Positions 1 through 7,936 of a stretch of DNA of 64,000 nucleotides are shown in pieces. The notes under the pieces are model-generated. The model had not been told where the DNA came from and did not search any database. It saw nothing but the letters and a program-made list of their open reading frames with translations. Positions within the stretch are counted from its first letter, which is position 1. Each line of letters opens with the position of its first letter. Source of the stretch: Stenotrophomonas sp. 57 (GTDB lineage: Bacteria; Pseudomonadota; Gammaproteobacteria; Xanthomonadales; Xanthomonadaceae); assembly GCF_030291075.1 (NCBI RefSeq), contig NZ_CP127407.1:494001-558000 (forward strand). The letters run 5' to 3'. Made by a program: the position numbers and the translations under genes.

Positions 1-921
1 CTGCTGCGCCTGATGTTCGTGGCCTGCCACCCGGTGCTGCCAGCCGATGCGCGGGTGGCACTGACCCTGCGCCTGCTCGGTGGCCTGACCACGACCGAGA
101 TCGCCCGCGCCTTCCTGCAGCCCGAGCCGACCATCGCCCAACGCATCGTGCGCGCCAAACGTACGCTGGCGCAGAAGCAGGTGCCGTATGAAGTGCCGCG
201 CGCGGAGGCGATGCCCGAGCGGCTGGCTTCAGTGCTGGAGGCGATCTACCTGGTCTTCAATGAAGGCTATGCGGCCAGCGCCGGCGATGACTGGATGCGA
301 CCGGCGTTGTGCGAGGAAGCGCTGCGGCTGGCGCGCATCCTGGCCCATCGGCTGCCGGTGCCGCCGGTTCTGGGGCTGCTGGCATTGATGGAGCTGCAGG
401 CCTCGCGCGCTGCGGCACGGACCGACACGCAGGGTGCGCCGGTGCTGCTGGACCAGCAGAACCGAGCCCGCTGGGACTGGCTGCAGATCGAGCGTGGCCA
501 GCAGGCGCTGGCGCGCGCGCTGGCGGCCGGTGGCGGCGACGATCCCTATGTGCTGCAGGCACGCATTGCCGCCTGCCATGCGGCTGCGCGCCGGGCTGAC
601 GCCACCGACTGGGCTCGAATCGCTTCGCTCTATACCCAGTTGCTGCAGGTGATGCCTTCGCCGGTTGTCGCATTGAACCGGGTCGTGGCGGTGCTGCGCA
701 GCGAGGGCGCCTTCGCTGCGTGGGCACAACTGCAGCCGTTGCTGGATGAGCCGCGCCTGCGCGAGTACGCGCCGTTGCAGGTGGTACGCGGCGAAGTACT
801 ACAGTCCTTGGGGCGTGACCTCGACGCACGTCACGCTTTCGCGGAAGCCGCCAGACTCAGCCAGAACCAGGCAGAGCGGGGCCTGCTGCGGCAAAAGGCC
901 GGCCTGCCAACCACGGAGTGA
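1..921 (+). CDS. ECF-type RNA polymerase sigma factor with DUF6596 C-terminal region, 5' end outside window
   Basis: The reading frame is open from base 1, so the N-terminus (sigma region 2) lies upstream of the window and 306 residues are visible. The first 55 residues carry a sigma region 4 helix-turn-helix (LRLLGGLTTTEIARAFL, then QRIVRAKRTL). They are followed by the long C-terminal domain typical of the ECF42 group (FNEGYAAS, GLLALMELQASR, DQQNRARWDW), which resembles DUF6596 and ends in TPR-like helices. Family knowledge: these sigma factors usually follow a YCII/DGPF-type small protein, which would lie upstream and cannot be checked here. Such factors normally lack an anti-sigma factor and are thought to be controlled through the C-terminal extension. 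Confident for family, not for regulon. Confidence 0.88.
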   Translation: MLRLMFVACHPVLPADARVALTLRLLGGLTTTEIARAFLQPEPTIAQRIVRAKRTLAQKQVPYEVPRAEAMPERLASVLEAIYLVFNEGYAASAGDDWMRPALCEEALRLARILAHRLPVPPVLGLLALMELQASRAAARTDTQGAPVLLDQQNRARWDWLQIERGQQALARALAAGGGDDPYVLQARIAACHAAARRADATDWARIASLYTQLLQVMPSPVVALNRVVAVLRSEGAFAAWAQLQPLLDEPRLREYAPLQVVRGEVLQSLGRDLDARHAFAEAARLSQNQAERGLLRQKAGLPTTE

Positions 922-1028
922 CTGCGACGAACGCAGCACTTGTCGGCAGGCGCCTGAGCGGCTATGTTTCGCGCCCAGTGGGCGCATGAGCGTCCACGTT
1001 CCGTGCGTATTGACCGAGGAGCGGTTGG

Positions 1029-2225
1029 ATGTATTCAAGGACGAAGAGCGCATCGCGCGCTTTTGCGCGCCTGCTTGCCTATGCCCTGTGCCTGGCCGTA
1101 TGGCCGATGGCTGCGCAGGCCGCAGACAAATCGCAGCAGGCCTACTGGGCCGGCTTTGCCTATACCGCGGATGCCGCTGCCGTGCAGGCGACCACGCCGC
1201 ATGCGCACGCGGTGCTGGAAAAGCGCGGCCTGATCCCGCTGAACCAGACCTTGGCACAGGCGCTCAAGCGCCGGCCGCCGGCGAACCTGGAACTGATCGA
1301 CCAGCCGGTGGCGATGCTCGACGGCACCACCAGCGCGACTGTGCTGGCCGCCGCGCTGGACCGCGAGCTGGTCTCGGTCGAGCCGATCGGCCACCAGTAC
1401 AAGGTACTGGTGGAAGTGGCCCTGCAGGCGCTGTTCTTCGATTTCCGCGAGCGCCAGGTGATCGCGTCCTATCCGCTGACCCTGCAGCGCATCGACGTGC
1501 AGGATTACCGTCCGGACAACGACGATATCGACGCGATCGTCGCCGATCTGCTGTACGGCAACGCTGCCACCAGCTTGTCGCAGGTGCTCGCGACCAGCCT
1601 CGCCCAGGCCAGGCTGCCCGATGCCGCGGTGCGTCGCCTGCAGGTGGGCGGCGTGACGCTGTCCGATGCGGCGCGCAGCAAGCTGCCCGACCCGAAGTGG
1701 GAAGCACCGCTGCGCGCCACCCTGGCGCATGAGCTGTCCAAGACGCTGTCGTCCAATACCGGTGTGGGCCTGCTGCCGCCGGCCTCGGGCCAGGCGATCG
1801 GCGGTGCGATGGCCGCGCGCTTTGCCGACGGCAAGGTTTACCAGCTGAAGATCCCCGAGCCGGACTACGTCATCAGCGTACAGGTCGATGCGCTGAAGAA
1901 CGGCGTGATTGAAGAAACCGCGGCGATGAAGACGATGCTGTTCGGCGCGTTCTTCACCGCGAAGGTGACCGAGCCGTTCTCCGGCAAGGTCTATTTCGAA
2001 CAGCCGCTGCGCAAGGGAGCCACCAAGGTGGTGCCGGTGACGCAGTGGCAGGTCGACCAGTGGTCGGCCAGCTACGAAACCCTGCTGGCGGGCTTCGATG
2101 CCTTCGCCGGCGCCGCCGCCAAGCGTGCCGATTCGCGCGCCTGGCTGGATGAGCAGAAGCCGGGCGGCCGCCCGTTGCAGCAGCAGACCCAAGCCCTCCA
2201 GGAGTTGATCAAGTCATGTCGTTGA
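1029..2225 (+). CDS. Exported protein of unknown function, first gene of a four-gene envelope module
   Basis: 398 residues with a clear Sec signal peptide (hydrophobic stretch LLAYALCLAVW, cleavage expected after AQA near residue 31). The ATG follows a purine-rich GAGGAGCGG site about 5 bases upstream. I do not recognise a named domain. The mature protein has two alpha/beta-looking sections, one around residues 110-200 (VLVEVALQALFFDFRERQV) and one around 240-300, which may be a duplicated module related to CsgG-type folds; that is inference. The 3' end overlaps the next gene by 10 bases, so the two are almost certainly co-transcribed and translationally coupled. Acts in the periplasm or at the outer membrane by its signal peptide. 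Function unknown. Confidence 0.75.
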   Translation: MYSRTKSASRAFARLLAYALCLAVWPMAAQAADKSQQAYWAGFAYTADAAAVQATTPHAHAVLEKRGLIPLNQTLAQALKRRPPANLELIDQPVAMLDGTTSATVLAAALDRELVSVEPIGHQYKVLVEVALQALFFDFRERQVIASYPLTLQRIDVQDYRPDNDDIDAIVADLLYGNAATSLSQVLATSLAQARLPDAAVRRLQVGGVTLSDAARSKLPDPKWEAPLRATLAHELSKTLSSNTGVGLLPPASGQAIGGAMAARFADGKVYQLKIPEPDYVISVQVDALKNGVIEETAAMKTMLFGAFFTAKVTEPFSGKVYFEQPLRKGATKVVPVTQWQVDQWSASYETLLAGFDAFAGAAAKRADSRAWLDEQKPGGRPLQQQTQALQELIKSCR

Positions 2226-3316
2226 TGCGTACCCTTCTGCTGTTCCTCATCGCCCTGGCGGTGGCCTCGCCGGTCGCGGCGCAGACCGCCAGCTCGCGCG
2301 GTACCGGTTCGGCCAGCTACAGCCTGCGCCTGAGCGCCGATACCCGTGCCCAGGCCCTGAACAAGGCCAAGGTCAATGCACTGGAGGCGTACATCGCCGA
2401 AAGCGGTGCGGCCAAGCTGCGCCTGTTCGAAGCCCGCCGCGCCGAGTTCATCGGCGAGATCGACCGCTACGTGCTCAGCGCCGTGCAGCTGTCGGACACC
2501 GAAGACAAGAAGGCCAAGACCTACAGCGTCACCGTCCGCGCCGAGATCAACACCACCCTGCTGCAGACCAAGCTGGATGCCGGTTCGGCCGTGGCCGGTG
2601 CCACCGCCGCGCAGCGCTCGCTGCTGACCTTCCTGTTCATGGCGCGCTCGCAGGACACCGTGCAGTCGTTCCAGGACAAGGAGTACCGCCGCACCGACGT
2701 CAGCTCCAGCTACAACGAGAACACCCGCGAGGGCGACAGCTTCCGCGGCAACTCGGTCAGCACCAACGGCAGCATCAACCAGAACGCGTCGATGTCGGTC
2801 ACCAGCGGCGGCAGCACCACCCAGCGCAGCGACAACATCAGCTGGAAGGTGGCCAATGCCGCCGAGGTCAACACGGCGATGACCGGTGCCTTCAGCGCCG
2901 CCGGCTACGAAGTGGTTGAAGCCGAATACGTGGAAGGTGAATCGCGTGGCCTGCTGAGCATCGAGCGCATCCGCAAGGATTTCAGCACCGGCAACGATCT
3001 GTCTGCCGCCACCCTGCGTGACACCGCCAACGGCATCCGTGCGGCCAACATTCCGTACATCGCCGTCGGCACCCTCGACGTTGGCATGCGCGACCGCGAT
3101 CCGGCCAGCGGCAACACCCGCGTGTTCGTCACCGTTACCGGCAAGGTGCTGGACGTGACCGGTCGCTTCCCGCGCACCGTGTCGTCGGTGGGCCCGGTGC
3201 AGTTCTCAGGCACCGGCCCCAATGAAACCGTGGCCCGTACCAATGCCCTGCAGCTGGCGGCTGAAAAGGCCGCCCAGCAGATGATCAACGAACTGAACGT
3301 CAAGGCGGTTCGCTGA
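2216..3316 (+). CDS. Exported FlgT-N/LPP20-like protein
   Basis: 366 residues beginning with a signal peptide (LLLFLIALAVASPVAA, cleavage near residue 22). Residues about 27-125 look like the LPP20/FlgT N-terminal fold: an alternating pattern in which a helix (RAQALNKAKVNALEAYIAES) precedes strands (IDRYVLSAV, KTYSVTVRAEIN). The centre, about 155-205, is a Ser/Asn/Thr-rich, probably disordered linker (SVSTNGSINQNASMSV). The C-terminal half holds a second alpha/beta domain (NTAMTGAFSAAGYEVVEAEYV, then GTLDVGMRDRD). It overlaps the upstream gene by 10 bases and precedes two more exported proteins. The proposed role is a periplasmic or outer-membrane scaffold. The similarity to FlgT is by pattern only and needs a profile search. 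Confidence 0.7.
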   Translation: MSLMRTLLLFLIALAVASPVAAQTASSRGTGSASYSLRLSADTRAQALNKAKVNALEAYIAESGAAKLRLFEARRAEFIGEIDRYVLSAVQLSDTEDKKAKTYSVTVRAEINTTLLQTKLDAGSAVAGATAAQRSLLTFLFMARSQDTVQSFQDKEYRRTDVSSSYNENTREGDSFRGNSVSTNGSINQNASMSVTSGGSTTQRSDNISWKVANAAEVNTAMTGAFSAAGYEVVEAEYVEGESRGLLSIERIRKDFSTGNDLSAATLRDTANGIRAANIPYIAVGTLDVGMRDRDPASGNTRVFVTVTGKVLDVTGRFPRTVSSVGPVQFSGTGPNETVARTNALQLAAEKAAQQMINELNVKAVR

Positions 3317-3413
3317 TCCCCCACTCCGGGGGGCCGAGCTCGCTCGGCATCGCCCTGGGGTTATCGATTTCCCACGTGCCGCATCGCGGCCGTCTCTCCC
3401 AAAGGACACTCAC

Positions 3414-4100
3414 ATGATCCGCACTACCGCTCTTGCCGTGGCCATCGCTGCCGCCACCCTGTCGATGCCGGCCCATGCTGGCCTGGGCAAGCTCAAGGAC
3501 CTGGCCGGTGCCGCCACCGGTACCTCCAGCAGCACCTCCAGCAGCACCTCCAGCGCCGCCGCTCCGGACGAAGCCGCGCAGGAAGCGCTGGTGCGTCGCT
3601 TCGTTACCTCGCAGTCGCACTCGCTGCAGGCCCAGACCTCGTTCGCCCGCGCCTTCGGCCTGGCCGAGCAGGTGCAGCTGCTGGAAGCCGAGCGCCAGGC
3701 GCTGTCGTCGGGTTCGGTCAGCGTCGATGCGATGAAGAAGTCGGTGTCGGTCAGCGAAGCTGCGCAGGCGGCGATCAACGAGCGCCAGGCCGCGCAGCCG
3801 GAACTGAACGCTGAATCCAAGCAGCACTATGCCGAAGGCCTGGTCTCGCTGCTGGCCTCGGCGGCCGAAGCACAGAAGCTGGGCGGCGAGGCCAGCAACT
3901 TCACCGCCGGCATGAAGAACCTGGGTGCGACCCAGCTGGCCACCGTCGGCCGCAAGCTGGCCGCAGGTGCATGGGTGGCCAAGGAATCGCCGGGCTTCAT
4001 CCAGAGCCTGTACGGCTCGACCAAGTCGGCCGTGACCTTCGCCAGGAAGAGCAAGGTGAAGGTGCCGTCCAACGCCGATTCGATGCTCGACAAGCTCTGA
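3414..4100 (+). CDS. Small exported protein, third gene of the envelope module
   Basis: 228 residues. The signal peptide MIRTTALAVAIAAATLSMPAHA ends in a textbook AHA cleavage site at about residue 22. A short low-complexity Ser/Thr stretch (residues about 33-48, repeated SSST units) is followed by a largely helical, alanine- and glutamate-rich body (RRFVTSQSHSLQAQ, LLASAAEAQKLGGEA). A good Shine-Dalgarno (AAAGGA) lies 8 bases before the ATG. The 97-base gap from the previous gene holds a C/G-rich hairpin (CCCC-ACT-GGGG type near 3320), which could modulate but probably does not stop transcription. Only 16 bases separate it from the lipoprotein gene that follows. No recognisable family; position suggests an accessory part of the same complex. 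Confidence 0.7.
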   Translation: MIRTTALAVAIAAATLSMPAHAGLGKLKDLAGAATGTSSSTSSSTSSAAAPDEAAQEALVRRFVTSQSHSLQAQTSFARAFGLAEQVQLLEAERQALSSGSVSVDAMKKSVSVSEAAQAAINERQAAQPELNAESKQHYAEGLVSLLASAAEAQKLGGEASNFTAGMKNLGATQLATVGRKLAAGAWVAKESPGFIQSLYGSTKSAVTFARKSKVKVPSNADSMLDKL

Positions 4101-4116
4101 TCCGAGGCGAATCTCC

Positions 4117-5763
4117 ATGCGCACGACAACCCGTTTGATCGGCCTGGGTCTTGCTGCCACGCTGCTTGCAGCCTGTGGCAAGCAGGACGCCCCGGCCGCC
4201 GCGCCCGCCAAGGACAAGGCAACCAGTGCACTGGCCAGCAATGCGCCGGTGGAAGACGCGCCGCTGCGTGGCACGCCGGATTTCGGTGGCACCACCCAGG
4301 TCGCGCGTGAAGCCGACGGCATCGGCAGCACCCCGGAACTGGCGGTGCTGGCGGCATTGCAGTCGGCCGTGGCGCAGGTCAACGGTGTACGCGTGGCCAG
4401 CCAGATGCAGAGCCTGCGTGCAGGCCTGCATGTGGATGTGGATGGCGAACACGTCGGCGATATCCGCGCCGACGCGTTCACCCAGCAGATGATCGCCGGC
4501 TCGCAGGGCGCGGTGCTGGGCTATGAAATCCTGTCGCAGGACGAAGTGCGGCAGCTGGACGAGGAAACCATCGCCCGCGTGCGCGCCAGTGACGAAGGCT
4601 GGAGCTTCAAGGGCTCGGCGTCGGCCAGCGCGTCCGGCGAAGCCTCGGCCAAGAGCGGTTCGGCCTCGGCCAGCGTCAGTGAACGCTACGACGAGAAGGT
4701 GAGTGTTGATGCCAAGCGTGGCGCCAGCTCGTTCGATTCCGACGTGACCCATCGCAGCATGCGCAGCTACTGGAAGGTGCGCGTGCGCGCGCAGATCGCC
4801 CAGTACCGCGCACCGGACGAGCAGGGCAAGCCGAAGATCGTGGTGGCCCTGCCGCGTACCAAGGCAGGCAGCTACGCCGTGGGCGATGGCCGCGTGGATG
4901 CCGATGAAGTGGCCGACGCGATCCGTGCCCGCCTGTCCGACACCCTGACCCAGACCCAGCGCTTCATCGTGCTGGACCGTGAGTTCGGTGACGAACTGCA
5001 GGCCGAGATCGACCACATCAACAGCGGCAACGTGCGCCTGCAGGACACCGCACGCGTGGGCCAGCAGCTGGCGACCGATCTGATCCTGATCCCGACCATC
5101 GAACGCTTCGAGTACCCGCGCAGCGTGCGCAACCTGCGCATGTCCGACCGCCAGGTGACCTCGTACTCCGGTGGTGGCCGCATCACCCTGCGCCTGATCA
5201 ACGCCACCACCGGCCAGGTGGTGATGTCCGACAGCTTCGACCACCAGCTGGCCTCGACCGGCCCCAGCACGCTGCCGCGCGTGGTCAACGGCCGCAACAT
5301 GGCGGCGGCGATGATGGAATCGCTGTCCGGCCAGATCGGCACCACCATCGTCACCACGCTGTTCCCGGTGTCGGTCGTCTCGGTGGACGGCGACCAGGTG
5401 GTACTGAGCCAGGGCGGCGAAACGCTGCAGGCTGGCCAGCGCTGGCAGGCCGTGCGCCTGGGCGAAGAACTGAAGGACCCGCAGACCGGCCGCTCGCTGG
5501 GCCGCAGCGAACACCCGTGCTGCACCATCCGCATCGACCGCGTGGCCGCACAGACCTCCTACGGCACCATCGAAGACGGCGTCGACGCGATGCGTGGCGG
5601 CTTCCGCCCGGGCCAGATCGAACTGCGCCAGAAGCTGGGCAGCAAGCCGGCTGCCGCCGCTGCTGGCGCAACAGCCTCGGCAGCACCGGCCGCCGCCGCG
5701 CGCCCGGCGGCCAAGCCGAAGCCCAAGCCCGCCGCGGCCCCGGCCGAAGACCCGAACTGGTAA
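4117..5763 (+). CDS. FlgT/CsgG-like outer-membrane lipoprotein
   Basis: 548 residues. The N-terminus is a lipoprotein signal with lipobox LLAAC (Cys20), so the mature protein is lipid-anchored. Three parts can be seen: an LPP20/FlgT-N-like region (about 70-235, AVLAALQSAVAQVNG through SYWKVRVRAQIAQY) interrupted by a Ser/Ala low-complexity insert (about 167-190); a CsgG-like central domain (about 250-415, DLILIPTIERFEY, ITLRLINATTGQVV); and an SH3-like C-terminal part (about 425-500, VVSVDGDQVVLSQGG, LQAGQRW) as in FlgT-C. The last 40 residues are an Ala/Pro/Lys tail. FlgT forms the H ring of the Vibrio flagellum, but there are no flagellar basal-body genes beside this one. A role in an outer-membrane complex is inferred. 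A hairpin at 5786-5826 probably ends the transcript. Confidence 0.72.
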   Translation: MRTTTRLIGLGLAATLLAACGKQDAPAAAPAKDKATSALASNAPVEDAPLRGTPDFGGTTQVAREADGIGSTPELAVLAALQSAVAQVNGVRVASQMQSLRAGLHVDVDGEHVGDIRADAFTQQMIAGSQGAVLGYEILSQDEVRQLDEETIARVRASDEGWSFKGSASASASGEASAKSGSASASVSERYDEKVSVDAKRGASSFDSDVTHRSMRSYWKVRVRAQIAQYRAPDEQGKPKIVVALPRTKAGSYAVGDGRVDADEVADAIRARLSDTLTQTQRFIVLDREFGDELQAEIDHINSGNVRLQDTARVGQQLATDLILIPTIERFEYPRSVRNLRMSDRQVTSYSGGGRITLRLINATTGQVVMSDSFDHQLASTGPSTLPRVVNGRNMAAAMMESLSGQIGTTIVTTLFPVSVVSVDGDQVVLSQGGETLQAGQRWQAVRLGEELKDPQTGRSLGRSEHPCCTIRIDRVAAQTSYGTIEDGVDAMRGGFRPGQIELRQKLGSKPAAAAAGATASAAPAAAARPAAKPKPKPAAAPAEDPNW

Positions 5764-5785
5764 CACGCCCAAGCAAGACACAGAT

Positions 5786-5826
5786 GGGGTCAGAGCCCTT
5801 TCCCGCCGGGAAAGGGATCTGGCCCC
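5786..5826 (+). terminator. Hairpin terminator after the envelope module
   Basis: GGGGTCAGAGCCCTTTCCC pairs with GGGAAAGGGATCTGGCCCC (with a few mismatches) around a two-base loop, and the stem is followed by TTCTTGTTT. It sits 22 bases past the stop codon of the lipoprotein gene. Closely related hairpins occur at 21933 and 27127, so this belongs to a dispersed terminator-like repeat. Confidence 0.7.
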
Positions 5827-5841
5827 TTCTTGTTTCCGTTC

Positions 5842-6083
5842 GTGTCGACCATGGTCGACACCCACCAACAGCAGCGGGAACCTGTCGAAGGCGGGGAGGG
5901 TCCGGTTGCGGGGGTGTCCGCGGCATGGATGCCGCGGCCAAGCCCCCAAGGAAGGGTTCACGGCGTCCCCCGCAACCGGACCCACCCCGCCATCCCACCG
6001 AATGCCTGCTTCTACTGTTGCTGTTGCTCCGGCTGTTGCTGTTGCCCTGGCTTCGGCAGGTGCAGGGCGCAGCCCTGCCGAAT
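5842..6083 (+). repeat. About 240-bp composite palindromic repeat, copy 1
   Basis: This stretch fills the gap between the envelope module and the M28 peptidase gene and holds no gene. It opens with the palindrome GTGTCGACCATGGTCGACAC and contains the arms GTCCGGTTGCGGGGG (5900-5914) and GTCCCCCGCAACCGGAC (5965-5981), which enclose an inner hairpin (5918-5937). It ends with a GCAGGGCGCAGCCCTGC palindrome after a CTGTTGCTGTTGC-rich section. A second copy in the same orientation lies at 39441-39690. Confidence 0.8.
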
Positions 6084-6123
6084 CCCATTAAACTCCAGAA
6101 GGATTTCCCTGCTGGAGAGAGCA

Positions 6124-7773
6124 ATGAAGCGAGTAGCACTGGGCCTGCTGGCCCTGTCAGTGTCGAGCGCACTGATGGCGGCCACCCCGAAATTCGACGG
6201 CGCGCGGATCTCCGCCGACGTCAAGGAACTGGCCTCCGACGCCTACGAAGGCCGCTCCCCGGCCACCGCGGGCGAAGAGAAGACCATCGCCTACCTCAGC
6301 AAGCAGTTCGCCGAGGCCGGCCTGCAGCCCGGCGGTGACCTCAAGGACGGCAAGCGCCTGTGGACCCAGGCCGTGCCCCTGCGCAAGGGCGACATCGTCG
6401 GCGCACCGCAGCTGGCGCTGCACCAGGGCGGCAAGACCCTGCCGCTGGAGCAGGGCAAGCAGATTGCCGTGCGTGCCGCCATGAACGGCGCCAGCAACGT
6501 CGACATCAGCAAGGCGCCGCTGGTGTTCCTCGGCTACGGTGTGAAGGCGCCGGAGCGCAACTGGGACGACTTCAAGGGGGTGGACCTGAAGGGCAAGATC
6601 GCCGTCGTGCTGATCAACGACCCGGACTTCGAAACCGGCCAGGGCGATTTCGACGGCAAGGGCATGACCTACTACGGCCGTTGGACCTACAAGTACGAGG
6701 AAGGCGCACGCCAGGGCGCGCTGGGCGTGCTGATCGTGCACGAGACTGCACCGGCCTCCTATGGCTGGGCCACGGTGGCCGGCTCCAACACCAACACCAT
6801 GTTCGACGTGGTGCGCGACAACCCGTCCGAGAGCCACCCGCTGCTGGAAGGCTGGATCCAGCGTGACCTGGCGGTGGAGCTGTTCCGCTCGGCCGGCCAG
6901 GACTTCGAAGCGCTGAAGAAGAAGGCGCAGCAGCGCGACTTCACCCCGGTGCCGCTGACCGGCGCCAGCCTGGACGCGAAGTATGCGGTGAAGACCGAAG
7001 TCATCACCTCGCACAACGTGGCCGCGCGCCTGGAAGGCAGCCGCCATCCGGACGAGACCCTCATCTACAGCGCGCACTGGGACCACATCGGCATGGGTGA
7101 GCCGGACGCGCGCGGCGACCGCATCTTCAACGGCGCACTGGACAATGCCAGCGGTACCGCTTCGCTGATCGAGCTTGCCCGCGGCTTCGCCAAGGCCAAG
7201 CGCCCCGAGCGTTCGGTGCTGTTCCTGGCGGTCACCGCCGAGGAAAAGGGCCTGCTGGGTTCGGAGTACTACGCCACCCATCCGCTGTACCCGCTGGAAA
7301 AGACCGTGGCGGTGATCAACATGGACGGCATGGCGCCGTTCGGCCCGTCGCGTGATTTCGGCATCTACGGTGCCGCGCGCTTCGAGCTGCTGGACCAGCT
7401 GAAGGACGTGGCCAAGGGCTGGGACATCCGCTATACCCCGGACCCGAAGCCGGAAGCAGGCCTGTTCTTCCGCTCCGATCACTTCCCGTTCGCCAAGCGT
7501 GGCGTGCCGGCGCTGTCCTGGTCGGCCGGCCAGGACTGGGTGGACGGCGGCGTGGCCGCAGGCAAGAAGGCCTCCGAGGACTACACCGCCAAGCGTTACC
7601 ACCAGCAGGGCGACGAATGGCAGCCGGACTGGGTGTTCGCCGGTGCCGCCCGCGACCTGGAGGTGCTGTACACGCTGGGCAACCAGCTGGCCAACTCGCG
7701 CAGCTGGCCGAACTGGAGCAAGGACGAGTCGTTCCGCGCCGTGCGTGACGCCAGCGCCGACCAGCGCAGATGA
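6124..7773 (+). CDS. M28 family zinc peptidase with PA insert
   Basis: 549 residues from the ATG at 6124, preceded by GGAGAGAGCA; the signal peptide (VALGLLALSVSSALMA) supports this start over in-frame sites further upstream. Residues about 75-260 carry the protease-associated region (KAPLVFLGYGVKAPE, GKIAVVLINDPDF). The C-terminal catalytic part shows the metal-ligand series of the M28 clan: YSAHWDHIG, GALDNASGTA, AVTAEEKGLLGSEYY and SDHFPFA. Acts in the periplasm or outside the cell as an aminopeptidase or carboxypeptidase; which one cannot be read from sequence. It stands alone, with a repeat region upstream and a SMAG palindrome downstream. Confidence 0.9.
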   Translation: MKRVALGLLALSVSSALMAATPKFDGARISADVKELASDAYEGRSPATAGEEKTIAYLSKQFAEAGLQPGGDLKDGKRLWTQAVPLRKGDIVGAPQLALHQGGKTLPLEQGKQIAVRAAMNGASNVDISKAPLVFLGYGVKAPERNWDDFKGVDLKGKIAVVLINDPDFETGQGDFDGKGMTYYGRWTYKYEEGARQGALGVLIVHETAPASYGWATVAGSNTNTMFDVVRDNPSESHPLLEGWIQRDLAVELFRSAGQDFEALKKKAQQRDFTPVPLTGASLDAKYAVKTEVITSHNVAARLEGSRHPDETLIYSAHWDHIGMGEPDARGDRIFNGALDNASGTASLIELARGFAKAKRPERSVLFLAVTAEEKGLLGSEYYATHPLYPLEKTVAVINMDGMAPFGPSRDFGIYGAARFELLDQLKDVAKGWDIRYTPDPKPEAGLFFRSDHFPFAKRGVPALSWSAGQDWVDGGVAAGKKASEDYTAKRYHQQGDEWQPDWVFAGAARDLEVLYTLGNQLANSRSWPNWSKDESFRAVRDASADQRR

Positions 7774-7805
7774 GGGATTGCGGGGCGCTGCCTCGCCACC
7801 CTCCG

Positions 7806-7834
7806 GTAGCGCCGGGCCATGCCCGGCGTTGCAC
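7806..7834 (+). repeat. SMAG-type GTAG palindrome
   Basis: GTAG is followed by the palindrome CGCCGGGCCATGCCCGGCG. It lies 32 bases after the M28 peptidase stop codon. Confidence 0.7.
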
Positions 7835-7936
7835 TGAAGGCTTCCATCCCCGCTTTCCGGCCCTTCGTCGCAACCCGCTTGTTTGCCCGGCGGACCGCCC
7901 TATGCTCGGCTCACCCCCTTCCTCCAAGGCGCCGTC

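Noticed and set aside
3997..5985. Long open frame of 662 codons on the minus strand
   Set aside because: It is antisense to the FlgT-like lipoprotein gene. High GC content produces long open frames opposite real genes; composition is Arg/His/Ala-rich without domains.
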